From positions 1,054,001 to 1,118,000 of the forward strand of contig JAKLMB010000002.1 of the NCBI GenBank assembly GCA_022813625.1: 64,000 nt of DNA. Reading direction: 5' to 3'. Below the pieces are notes generated by a model. It ran no database searches and was not told where the DNA came from. It saw only the letters and a program-made list of their open reading frames with translations. The first letter of the stretch is position 1; each line of letters begins with the position of its first letter. This document shows, one piece after another, positions 1-11,300 of this stretch. The DNA comes from Aaosphaeria pasadenensis (taxonomy: Eukaryota; Ascomycota; Dothideomycetes; Pleosporales). Both the position numbers and the translations under genes were made by a program.

Positions 1-107
1 AGTCGATCGTGACGGGGAGGTTGACAGAGAGTATGCGATCATTCTTGGAGTCGGAGCCGCTTCGAAGAGGTCCGTGCGCCTTCTCATTCTCATGCATGTC
101 ATGAGTA
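1..107 (-). CDS. Possible partial coding region running off the left edge
   Basis: On the minus strand a frame with no stop runs from a TAG near 276 to the window edge, about 90 codons. Its first ATG is at 107 and the part after it is rich in charged and polar residues (starts MHENEKAHGPLRSG). The frame could equally be an internal or last exon entered by splicing further right, because it stays open upstream of the ATG. No domain was recognised. It is given only because a gene may be cut by the window boundary; confidence is low. Confidence 0.2.
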
Positions 108-1616
108 GCGGCGATCCCCCGTTCTTCATCAACAATGCACTTTGTTCGATGCGGCACCAGGATCGGGTTGGGATTGCTGCATTCTCTTCTTTTTGGAATA
201 CTGTATGCCGCATGCCGCTCTGGTATCTTCGCTGCGGTTTTTGATGGTTCCAGATGTTGCTGCTACACCAGCGTGACTGGTCGCCAATTTCATGCATCAG
301 GGACTTCATGCCCGAGTTCCATTTACATTTGTAGGAATACTACGATAAGTACGGAATGAAGTAGACGGACAGTCTGTTGGTGTCCAAGCCAGGGCGTTGC
401 TCTTCAATGGCCCTTCGTAGTGCTGTGAACAGTCTTCAGAAGGCCCAATACCTCATAGCAAAATCATTTTAGCACTTGATCCATTCTCATACCTATGCCT
501 TTGGTTTAACTATTGTCCTCTCACTGAGTGAAGCGGTGTCTTGTAGTACTTGATTCTGTGCCTGGTCTGATAAGTACTTCAATTCCTCATTCTGTCCGAT
601 TTACTCGTAGAGCAATGTGTACTGCGGGGTGTCGGCATTGCCCACCCTATATCCCTACAGTCTTCCAAATCCCAGTATCTAGACGAAATCTTCGGCACGG
701 CACATGCAGGAAACACATGGGTTGGGCGCAATCCCGTAATTCTACGCACCCTGGTCGATGCGAAGGCCTTTGAAACGTAATGGTCCCATAGGTCAACATG
801 TTTCTGCCCCTCACACCCTCATACAACCGAGCCTTTGAATTTCTTTTACGCATTGTGGGCAATCCGAGTGCCGCAGAAACGAGATTCAGGCACATCTTCC
901 TTTCTGATCACTGATGAGTGTTGTTTCAAGCATATCAAATTATCTCAACATTTGGAAGAGCATGTGAGAGCACTGCCGAACTTTGCTAGTTATACAATGT
1001 GAAAACATTACACGCAATTCAATCGTCTATTTTAGACGAATGCATTGCAGGAGGCCCTTAGGTCGTCCACTAGTACTCGTCCTGCAGTCTACATTGATCT
1101 GACAAGCCGCCACTTCTACCTTGTATGTGGCATGGTGTCTCCGTTTCAGGGAGCCTTTCCCTTTTCAAGTTACTCACACTACAAGTTGAGAACGGCTCCA
1201 CGATGATCATCAAGCGTTACTTGTGATGGCGTCGTTGATACGAGGCTAGATCCGAATACATATAGAAGGCTATGGTGCACTTCTCCAAGTCCCTTTCTAG
1301 TCCAAGCCTTTTCTGAATTTCTTTTCTCCGGACTTGTACGGACAATACAGCGTGGGGACAGTAGCTTCTGAAGCTACTGAACCTTAATTTACCATCCATT
1401 TCCGATCTCTCTGAGTCGAAATTCAACATTCCTTCTAGCATTAGCGACTCCTGACCAGTCTTTATATTCTATCCGCATAGTACACAACACGAATTTAATA
1501 CTCGGGTCATCCTCCCCTGGTACATGCATATCGACTGACGTGCAGGGCCCTACGGAAGTAAGCAGCTCGACTAGCCGTTTAGGCCGAACACGTGGTGCGC
1601 CGACTATCCGGAGACA
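108..1616. other. Intergenic region, no supported gene
   Basis: Only short frames of under about 85 codons occur here, overlapping on both strands, with no recognisable motif and no convincing splice chain. The part next to 1617 must hold the 5' region of the chitinase gene. Confidence 0.6.
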
Positions 1617-2928
1617 ATGTATCCCCCACCTATTTCAACAACTTCATCCTCCTTTGAAGAACATAACACATTCTCGACGCCTTTACTGAAAATGTACTGG
1701 AACGGCATTTACTATCCCAATTGGCGGATCTATCGGGATCAACCCCCGTCTTCACTCAATTTTGATGTGATTTCTCATGCATTCTATGCTTTTGCTTGGT
1801 ACATAATATTCTTCCAGCCCGCCCTTACATTTTTGGCGATCTGACTTTTGAAATAGGGTCAAGACAGATGGAACTGTTTACGTATGATTCATTTCTTACG
1901 GTCCTTCATAGGACCATACATGATGCTAAATCATTATAGTTGAGCGATGAATGGGCAGACACACAGATAGAAGTGGCGGGGACTGACGACGTGCCAGCAA
2001 CTAAAGGTTGCTTGAACTCTTTTGCACTCTTGAAGAAGAAGTATACCAAGCTTCGTATCGTTCTTTCTGTGGGTGGCGGTGGAAAAGGAAGTGAACCATT
2101 CGCAGAAGTTGCCAGGAATCCGACTGCTAGAGAAACGTTTGCGCAAACATCATTGGCTCTTTGTCAACAGTTCAACCTCGATGGAATAGACAGTAAGTCT
2201 TTCTTTGGTACATCTGTTGCTCCACAAGACTTACGGTTGATATAGTCGATTGGGAACATCCATCAGACCAGGCACAAGGCCAGGACTACATTGCACTATT
2301 AGCCACACTACGACACTACCTTCCGGGGCCACGGTACACGCTCACGACGGCGCTACCGGCAGGCGAGTGGGCTCTCCAGCATATCAACTTAGGTCATGCT
2401 GCGCAATATCTCGACCTCATCAATCTCATGTCCTACGATTACTCTGGTCCCTGGGTGCAAAAGACTGGCCACCAAGCGCAACTATTCACCCCCCAAATAC
2501 CCCACAGCCCTGAGGCAGCGATCTCGTCTCATTCCGCCGTGTCATACATGGTTCAACAAGGTGTTCCACCCAGTAAGATACTCCTCGGAATCCCTGCTTA
2601 CGGGCGCTCCTTCACTGGCACGCAAGGAGTGGGTCATAGTTTTGAGGGCCAAGCTGGAGAAGAAGGTACGTTCGAGTACCGGGATCTCCCCAGACCTGGA
2701 GCTACAGAACATGTGGATGAGCAGGTTGGAGCGGCTTACTGTGTTGGCGGAGACGGTGGGTTCGTCACCTATGACAATCCGCAGACGGTACATATGAAGG
2801 CAAGATACGTACAGCAGAACGGCCTGGCTGGGCTTTTCTACTGGACTGGAACGGGCGATGTATGCCAGCATACTCAAAAGGACAGGAGTCTAGTCTACAA
2901 TGGGTTCATGGGATTGTTTCCCCAGTGA
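1617..2928 (+). CDS. GH18 chitinase, without signal peptide
   Basis: Glycoside hydrolase family 18 enzyme expected to cleave beta-1,4 bonds in chitin. I read four exons: 1617-1798, 1857-1881, 1940-2192 and 2246-2928, all GT-AG, giving 380 residues. The catalytic signature DxxDxDxE appears as DGIDIDWE at residues 150-157 and is cut by the third intron after the second Asp; the phases join exactly. Other family landmarks are the SVGGGGKG strand, MSYDYSGPW, and a late YWTGTGD segment in the barrel. The N-terminus is polar (MYPPPISTTSSS) with no hydrophobic core, and no chitin-binding or Ser/Thr-rich module follows, so the enzyme looks intracellular or non-classically exported. An internal Met at residue 26 (KMYWNGIYYP) lies just before the first barrel strand and is an alternative start. 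Family assignment is secure; location is inference. Confidence 0.88.
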
Positions 2929-3190
2929 AGTAAATGATGATAACGTCCAACGAAAATTTAGCATGAGCATGAGCATAGCATAAGCATCAATTGAGTACCT
3001 GGTCAGCGACGTAAGGTTTACTTGATTACATACAGGGTGGCGATGTGTAACGATTTTGTGGAATCCAATAAACCTGATGACTATACTCTAAGCTCTCCAA
3101 TGGTGAATCTTAATCTGTCGGCTGGAAAGGCGCACACATTGTTGATTCGCACTGATGACCATATCCAATAAACACATTTGCAGACCCTCT

Positions 3191-3586
3191 CTAAAAGTAC
3201 TTCCCCGACGTCATACCCAGCAACCCCCAAACCGCAATCACGCTCTGGTATCCCGCGCGCATCCTCACAGACCCCGGCGCCCCATGCTTTGAACACACAA
3301 ACCCATCCACAATCGCCATCCACCCGACACAAGCCAGCAGCGTGTCTACAGCCTCGAGATGCCCTCCCAGGTAGATAGTCCAGATGGCCAGGCCAATAGT
3401 AGTAACTCGAGAACCTTCAACCTTTATGACAGGCCAGGCGCCCTTTGATGAGGCGATGTTTGGCGAAAAGCCATAGGCGAGGAGGGCGCTCTCGGGGCCC
3501 GATGTCAGGGACATCGTGCCGCCGAGCGACCAGATGGTGGCGAGGAGGAGGGGTGGGATGTGTCTGAGTGCGAAATGCTCGAACAT
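3191..3586 (-). CDS. DUF4267-like small integral membrane protein
   Basis: Single-exon protein of 131 residues, starting at an ATG at 3586. It shows about four hydrophobic segments: near residues 8-25, 60-78, 82-97 and 113-125. The motif GFSPNIASSKGAWPVIKVEG followed by a GLAIWTIYLGG helix matches my memory of fungal DUF4267 proteins in order and spacing, and the length is normal for them. The function of that family is not known. The gene lies tail-to-tail with the chitinase (262 bp between stops). The frame on the opposite strand here is a shadow. Topology is inferred from hydrophobicity only. Confidence 0.72.
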   Translation of the reverse strand: MFEHFALRHIPPLLLATIWSLGGTMSLTSGPESALLAYGFSPNIASSKGAWPVIKVEGSRVTTIGLAIWTIYLGGHLEAVDTLLACVGWMAIVDGFVCSKHGAPGSVRMRAGYQSVIAVWGLLGMTSGKYF

Positions 3587-4953
3587 GCTTGTTTGTGTGG
3601 TTTTAGGTGATGGCTGATTGGGTGGGTTGTGAGATGAGGCAGTATTTGCCTTGGAATGGATACACCAAGTGGATTCTGAGATTGAAAGTATTGTGATTCG
3701 CGATGGAGAAGATTCTTTGTAGGATATGGGTAATGATATTGCAGTGATTGAACGTTGGTTCGATGGGGAAAAAAGTGCAGGCGTGAGAGATTTAAATTCC
3801 TGAGGTTGTTCACTAGTATTAGGCAGGCGGTTGAGGCGTAGCTAGGCAAGGCAGATTTTAGGATGCGAATGGCACAGAAATCTGAACTAAGCGAGCGGGG
3901 CGTTGCGAGCTTTACTTACAAAACATAGTATCGGCACTGTCTATACGTGATAGTCAATGATCGGCTGTTCTATACATGGATGTGTGTATTATGAGAGAAT
4001 TATTAGTGTAGACAAAATCAAGCCACCATTCTCCTATGCCAGGTCGATCCATTGTGCTCTGTCTCGATCCATGTCACGAATTGCTTCAGGTATAGAATAG
4101 AATATGTACACACCGACGCTAGAAGATGCTCCCAGGCCTCAATGAATTGATTTGTATTCTAAATACCTATATCATTTACCGGATGCGTAAAATTAAGATG
4201 CCTTCTGGCTTTCTCCTGGAAATGGTACACTCATGCAGGATTCCCCACAAACGCTCAGGATGTGTAATCGCAATGCTGACCCTACCTTACACATTGGCGC
4301 ATGCTTGCATTTGCTCTTCTACACGTCTTGTACATGAAACATGCAATTTCAATTTAGAAAAATGCGACTGTGAGTGGTACACATACCTATAGTTACCTCT
4401 GGACCTCCGTTTAGGTCAAGACTAGTACACGATATCTGTCCATAGACCCACGTCGAACAAACAAGATGTAGAGTACTATCTCACAAGCGAATCCGAGTGA
4501 TTATATTACATATAATTTCATCAGCACAGTTTCATTCTGTTCTCCAACCTAGTAAATATTCGTGCGAATGATCTGGGACGTGGTATAGACACGTATGGGG
4601 AGCCTTAGCAAGCTTGAGCCGCAATCGATTGACAAGTTTAATAAATAGCCACTCTACCCGATGGCACACTTTGGGAGGTTTGTGGTACAAAGCCCAGACT
4701 GTTGTGGGATTTTCTTGGGATTTCTGATCTATATATTCCTGATTATCTTACATGATCTCCGGATAACCTCATCCTGTCCTGATACACTGCATTAATACTA
4801 CCCATACGGCGGTTAGGACATTATAACTCCCCACTCAAACCATCAATATGCAGCACCAAGCAAGCATAAATAGCTGGCTGACATGCCACGCACATATTTG
4901 ATCCCAAGGAGCTAATTGACGAACAGCCCAGTCAAGTCTCGAGAGAAATGTCG
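3587..4953. other. Intergenic region, no supported gene
   Basis: About 1.4 kb between the DUF4267-like gene and the 3' end of the DUF7924-like gene. It is AT-rich, has only short incoherent frames, and no repeat, tRNA or protein motif was noticed. The part next to 3586 is the likely promoter side of the DUF4267-like gene. Confidence 0.6.
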
Positions 4954-6779
4954 TTAAGTTGTCCTTCTTCTCTTGAAGTATTCCGAATCGTTCGCAAATC
5001 GTGTGTATAGATCGCTGGATAGTTTATTGCGACACTTCGCCGGAATCGAGTCTATAGTTGCTTCCGCTGATCTGCCAGTTGCCTCAGCGATACTCGTGTC
5101 TTTCTTCACGGAGGTGTGAGATTCGTGACTCATGGTTCGGGGACCTGTCTCTGGGCCTGTCATAGCAGTGACAGAGCTTAAATCTGGATCCGCGTCCTGA
5201 TTTAATGCTTCGGCATCCCCGAAACGCTCCCGATTGTTCGCAGTCATGATCGCCTGATCTCTCTGCTCTTTTGCCCAATCCCTCGCGTTCAAGAAAGCTT
5301 GAAGCCCTTGTCGGAAGGTTTCAGCAGAAGTATTCAAAAGATAACCTCTCACTAGGTTCATATAATACTCTGGTTGGCCTCCAACAGTTCGCGGTGGATT
5401 TATGTGGATAGTAAATATCCGGAGTGTTCCTATTTGGTATGTGCACGTTATTGCAGAAACACGACCGTCATAAATGGGCTCGCTTTGTCCATATGACTGC
5501 AAACTGTGCATGCCTCTTGCTCCCAACGCCCCATCGTAGCATGCTTGTCGATCAGCTACATCCGGCGATCCATCCGGCCCTTTTACTGCTAGAAAGAAAT
5601 TGGGTACCATAGGGAGGTCCTCTTGTGTTGAAGGAACAATTTTCCCGCTTAGTTTGTCGCGGATCGTTCTACTGAGCAGTTCTGGGCAAGCACCATAATA
5701 AACATCCGGGTTACCGGGTTTCAGGGTGCCATCCGTTAGGGGATCGAGGTTGGTGAATGGAATTCCCCCTGAGCGACATCTAGTGTCCGGAATATCGCCT
5801 TCGATGAAGGGAAGCACCAACTCTGAGATGTGCTTTTCTTTCGAGGCTTTGGCATCCACTTGCCAGAACCTCGCATAGGCTTCATTTCCAAAAGTAGAGT
5901 GTGAAATAGAAGGCCGAGGCTTGTCTATCATCCGGCAAATTTCATCCAAGTCTGACGGCATTGTAGGAGATGCGTCATTTGGGTGTGTATATCCGAAGGG
6001 GTAGATTCCATTGTAAATGAGGTGCAGCCGGAAGTTGCGATCGTAGACCCCTGTGCTCTTGGATATATCTGTACTCGTATGGGTACTCGCGGGGATTGCA
6101 AGACTCTGGACCTGGGCTCGACCTCTTGATCGTCCCCTTGGTTGTCCCCTCGGCCCTCCCCTCGGTCGACCTCTCGCTCGTTCTGGGTTCATATCGTTGG
6201 CCAAAAGACCAATCCAGGCAGGAGACTGTTCAGCATAGTCAGATTTCACTCCATATGTTTGCTTGCAGTACGTACACTCCTTAGATCTGAAAGGTCCGGA
6301 CCGCCTTGTCTTGAAAATACCTTCAAGCTTTTCAAAGTCGTCGCAGTGCAGGTGGAAAGAAAGTCGCTTGTGGATTGGACTGACACGCAGCTGTTCCGCC
6401 TCTTAGCTGTGCCTTTCCGGGTAACTGACCGGTGGGCGTGTTGATGTGGTGGGTAAACTGGGCTTTGAGCAGCTTCGACGTTCCTTCTATTGAGTTCTCG
6501 CAAAGCTCGCTTGGTTAAGTAGACTGTTGGTAGATTGTCCCAGAAAGCGGGAGGCGTTAGGGGGTTGTTAAGATTGCTGGTTATCCTGCATTTCGCTATG
6601 ACTGGGCCTTCCCTTTGTTGAACTGAATGGTTACGCTTCTGTCGAGTTAGGTGAGGCGATTCGTGCGTAGGGTGGTCGTAAGAAGATGGGGATGAAGATG
6701 ACACAAGGGAGACTGAAAAGGAGCAGTGCATATCTATCGGTTTGGGTGCCATGGCAGTGAATTGCTTTTTTTTGGTCAT
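4954..6779 (-). CDS. DUF7924-like fungal protein with Arg-rich tract
   Basis: Two exons, 6779-6321 and 6261-4954, joined through a 59-nt intron (donor GTATTT, acceptor TGCAAG, phase 0), give 588 residues. A later in-frame Met at residue 10 (MAPKP) could be the real start. Exon 1 holds an FWDNL...LTKRALRELNRRN segment and exon 2 holds PDVYYGACPELL and FFLAVKGPDG...RQACYDGALGARGMHSLQ, the pattern I associate with fungal DUF7924 proteins. The function of this family is unknown. The VKG strand followed by conserved residues resembles a PD-(D/E)XK nuclease core, but here the position before Val-Lys is Ala378, so cleavage activity is doubtful; that link is inference. Between the two blocks, about residues 180-201, lies an RG/RP-rich tract that could bind nucleic acid. 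The C-terminus ends in a basic RRR cluster. Confidence 0.68.
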
Positions 6780-7367
6780 GTATGTTTCTCAATTTTGGCG
6801 AATGCGAATGTTTGCTTTCAAATTAATCGCCCAAAGTAGGACTGTGCCTGAGTACAATGAGAGTGAAACAAAGCCAACCTGATTTGGGTGCACTAATCTA
6901 GGATGAGCGCACCATAGTGTATCTTCACGGGTAGCTTTGGATACAATAGGTACAGATTTCACTTTAGCCCTCCGTGCGCGAGTGAGACGCTTTGTAAGTT
7001 GAGTCAATAGGCAACCTTGTTACGTGGCAACACTCTCGTGGAAGTGATACTAAGAAAGCAAACCTGGGGAAAGAATCGCTTCCCAGAAGTACTTTGTTTC
7101 CTGTAACTTTTGGCACTGGAGTTTCACTGATGCTACAAGTAGATATTCGATCACCATAGCTGCCCCCACGGGACATTTGGTTGGGAGGGAATCTTAGTAT
7201 GGCGCTGGAACTGAAAATAAAGATGAGGTGTATCTGTCCCAATATGCTACTTAGCTGGCATGCTGCACCCGAGAGCATGAGGTATTCAGTAGACTAAAAA
7301 GTAAATCGAGAATTCGAGATAGTTGCTTTTTAATTGGACTTAGAGCTGCCTCTCATCGCATATGACC
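6780..7367. other. Intergenic region, no supported gene
   Basis: Upstream side of the DUF7924-like gene and downstream side of the membrane protein gene, both on the minus strand. Two short minus-strand frames (6789-7007 and 6964-7278) lack family motifs. Nothing else was seen. Confidence 0.5.
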
Positions 7368-8399
7368 TCACTCTATCCACCTCCCATCTTTACACCACCC
7401 TTCTAGTCTACCTTGTACAAGGTTCGTGCCTCTTCGCCTCCTCACAGCCCTCCACGCATCGATTCCCTTCCAAACAACCACGTAACTTCCCATCCTAACG
7501 ACTCTTAACAACAACACTTCAACCCACCATGTCCACAGATTCGGCGTATCAAATAACACGCCCACCCCAACAAGTATTTCCCAAATGCTCTCCTTACAAC
7601 CACCGGATGGAGGGTTGGTTCCTGCTTTGATGAAATACATAACGAGCACCTGCACGCCGTAATACATGGCTAGAAACCCCATCCGTCTCACAATTGAGTT
7701 TCTGCACAGCAATCTCGCGACAGTCTTTCCTCTCCCATTCTTCTCCAAACTCCCCCTCCCATTGACATCACCACGGCACTTGCTTCCTCCAATCCGCTCG
7801 TCGAAACGATCCATCACTGGTGTTTCCCCCACCGCCAGTGGTCCGAAATGGTACGCGAGCGGGTCTCGAGAGTGCTGGAAAGAGGGATCAGTATTCGCGC
7901 GGAAGATCATGAGGAACCATGATATGCACCACATTCTTCCTTCTTCTTCTATAGTTTCCTCCTGTCCCTCGACTTCCTGTCTTTGCGCTCCGCTGTTTCT
8001 CTCCCGCTTCTTAGAGAGGTGGAGCGCGTATTTTTGGTAGAAATCTAAATCGTCGAGGACGAGATATGCAAGGAGGAAATGTATGAAGGACGTTTGAGAC
8101 GAGTCTAAAGCGTACGGTTCATTCGTTAAGAAAACCATGACCTTTAAGAGGTAGGGAATCGTGTCGTGAAGAGATAGTAAGACTGCGGAGAGGAATGCGC
8201 TCGATGTGGGAGAGAGACGGAGTTCCGTCAGGTTGGAGAAGCGGCTTGTTGTGTAGATTATCACGCCTAGGATCGCAGTACCGAGACTCGTCGTGGCGAT
8301 GCTGTTACTTCTATGTGGTAGAATGAAGTTGGTGATGAAGACGGAGAGGAGGGAGATGAGACATTGGGTGGTGAAGGGGACGAGGGATGGCGAGACCAT
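7368..8399 (-). CDS. Unidentified multi-pass membrane protein
   Basis: Single-exon frame of 343 residues when started at the ATG at 8399 (MVSPSLVPF). The frame extends upstream to 8543, but that extension starts with a non-ATG codon and reads as leader-like sequence. Hydrophobic segments lie near residues 8-25, 34-50, 66-90 and 105-120 in the N-terminal half, and around GFLAMYYGVQVLVMYFI and VGVGVLFDTPNLWTWWVEVLLL in the C-terminal half. A polar, Glu-rich loop (EEEGR) sits between. I do not recognise a family. The division into membrane bundles with a central hydrophilic loop suggests an enzyme or transporter of the endomembrane system, but nothing shows which. Confidence 0.5.
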   Translation of the reverse strand: MVSPSLVPFTTQCLISLLSVFITNFILPHRSNSIATTSLGTAILGVIIYTTSRFSNLTELRLSPTSSAFLSAVLLSLHDTIPYLLKVMVFLTNEPYALDSSQTSFIHFLLAYLVLDDLDFYQKYALHLSKKRERNSGAQRQEVEGQEETIEEEGRMWCISWFLMIFRANTDPSFQHSRDPLAYHFGPLAVGETPVMDRFDERIGGSKCRGDVNGRGSLEKNGRGKTVARLLCRNSIVRRMGFLAMYYGVQVLVMYFIKAGTNPPSGGCKESIWEILVGVGVLFDTPNLWTWWVEVLLLRVVRMGSYVVVWKGIDAWRAVRRRRGTNLVQGRLEGWCKDGRWIE

Positions 8400-11300
8400 T
8401 TTGGCTGTGGATGATGATGTGTAGAAGAAAGAAGAAGTAAGGGTTATTAGAGTTCGTTTGTATGCTCTACGTGTTCGTTGAAATGATTGTTGAGGGGATG
8501 AGACCTTTTCCGTGGTTGAGCGGTCATATGGAATCCACAGCACTGGAGCACTGGCTCAATGGAAATGTTGAACCTCGTTGACGCCCAGGTTGTCGGATTC
8601 CAAGCCTGAACACTATTCCTTTGCACTTTTAATGTAATGTGCCGCAACGCCCCTGCGAGAATCTTCAAGCAGAATTTTCAGGTTTGATAAAAACCCGAAA
8701 CACTGATTCAACTCATACTGCAGCTAAAAGTACAATACCAATACCATTATTCTTCCCGACCAGCGACAGAATAATGGCCAGCCAACAGATCCCGCCTGCC
8801 CGGCTCAGTCAAATGGAATGAGTTCTGGAGTTGTGATAAATTTTGCAACAAACTAAGACTAATGTTTATAGATGATTAAATCAAGTAAGGGAAGCTCTGA
8901 GCCTTGGGAGAATATTTGGGGTTGTGTGGTATGCTAATTTTGGTCAGTGTTGCAGCCATACTAGCTTCAGAGGCCTTGGTGTGCGCAACTTGTAGTTTTA
9001 AAAGTCCAAGATCAAGACTAAGGTGTTAATTGAGTGATGCAACTGACTATTTCCACCGATAGAGACAAGCCCGATCAGTAGAAGGTATCAGTCCCCAGAA
9101 AGTGTTCAAGGACCTTGGCTAGCAAACACCAAAATGACTCCCAGGGACTACAGGCTAATCAAGTATGGCAGCGATGAGCAATGATTACAATAATTGAGGA
9201 GAGCACGTACAATAGAAGGAGTGAATCAGTTGTTTTAGACTCAGAGGGGCTGGAGGATACAAATCCGTTCAAAGACTAGTGAAGAAGCACTACGAATGTT
9301 CATGAAGATAGATGGTATGGGGGGTACGTTTGACCCTGAAATTCGTGAACGGTGACATGAGAATTAACAGTACTTCACAAGGCAGATTTGATTCGATATG
9401 TGGAAGTCAATGAACTCAGATTTTCCGACTTGAGAACAGATTTTGCATCTGAAAATAACAATGACCGGTGAGTCCATCATGTGCACTACTTTGGAATTAC
9501 ACCCACTTGTAGTCCCAAACTTGGGGCAAGGAAAGTGCCTGACTGTACTGTGAGTCTGTGGCTGTCACTAATGCAGATGCACTACAATGTAAAACCCAGC
9601 ACATGGAAGAGTTTCAATCAACGTTAAGGCGGACACTGAATTGCTACCTTACAGGCAAGCTAGATGAGCTTTGAGACAAAGGTCACCGCTCCTAAGGTAT
9701 TTTGAGGCTTGGACAGCGGAATGCCGTCTTTCCGGAGAGAATAATATATAATCCCCTAGATTGGAGTCATTTCCGTCCAGAATAGGAATATGGATTTATT
9801 TGACCGGACCTCTTGGCCTCAACGTTGACGAGTTGTCCAAAAATTGGTAGGCCCAGAAGACTTCTTGAATTGGAGGGTGAGGTGAATAGGCACTTTCACC
9901 CTTGACAATCTGCAGCACCCATAAACGAGCTCGTGACCGCGCGCGTGAGACGCTATATTCATGGAGGACGCGTAAAGTGGTTTCGGGCGATACAGCCAGG
10001 ATGACCTGGTATGCTGCAGCCCTGAGTGGTTCGCAGTAGAAGAATGTCTGCAAGCCAAGGGTGGGTGGAGATAGCCTCGTGAAAGCAGTGTCATCTTTGA
10101 CGTTCGTCCGATTGCGCAAGCAGAAGCGTGAGGCAGCAGTTGCATGCGTTGTACAGGGTTAATGAGGTATACTGGGCCATTCAAATTACAGAGTCGCCGA
10201 CACGATTGCTGGGAAGCCATTCATCGATGACGATGTTCCGGAGATCCACGCATATCAACGATAGAGAGACACAAGGCTGAAAAGCAGTGGCGCTCGACAG
10301 GCGGTGAAGCAATTGAGTTGGCATGTTTCTTTGGATTCCAGAGAATGACATCTGTCAAGGCTTTTCGATATACGGACGTGAAACCTAACCTATTGTCTTG
10401 TTGTCGTGCTGTTGAGAATGTGAATGAAGTCTCATCCGAAGTGTGCTGATAATAGAAACAAGGGTTGTAAACGACCAGCATCGATACAGATACTACATAA
10501 GGCTCGTATTCATTGGGTCGAAAGTTCTAGACAAGCCACTCTTCGAGATTTCCCATTGATCATTGGTGATCGGTTTTCTTGATCATAGTTGTCGAATACA
10601 AAAATTACTCAAGTTTGAAGACAGTTCTTGTATAGATTACGATTGTACTGCCAAAAGCTATCATTGCTTTCTGAGGTTGCTAGCTACTTGAGAAACCATG
10701 TTCGCGAAAATGCAAAGCAGAGTACGCAGTCTTTTGTTCTCTCACGCTTTCGTGATTGGCTTAGAGGTGTAACATAAATTGCATTCAGCATACAAGTTCA
10801 GTGCTATCTTCTCAGATTTCTGAATTACACTAATCAATGTATTGAGCCACGAAACATGGATAATTAGACTGCTGATACACTGTTCCGGGGGTGAACGTGC
10901 GAATGCCCAAGAGCGGAGCCCTCACTTTGAGGGACCGTAGCCACTACTCCCCACTTTGATCGCTAAGGATCAAATACCGAGGTCTTACAGCCAATTCAAC
11001 TGATCCCATGTTCCTTCTATGCATTTTGTAAAACTTTCCAGAATTGACTGAAACGGGCAAAACATGATAAACCTACCAAACTGTTCACTTACTCTTGAGC
11101 ACTGCAAAAAGTTCCAAAACTGTAACAACCGTATCGGCTCAGATTTCCTCTAGGGTTGCTACATGACAACGATGCGTAAAGTATGGAGCAAATACTCCGT
11201 AGACTATGCAGTCATGTTCTCCATGTTAGCATGGTTACTATGGGTTGGCGCACCAATCCGCTAAGCTAGAGGAGCAATTCGCGTGAATCAACATGGGTGC

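Noticed and set aside
8774..9760. Possible multi-exon gene starting MASQQIPPARL
   Set aside because: The frame stops after 15 codons and later fragments do not connect by credible splice sites.
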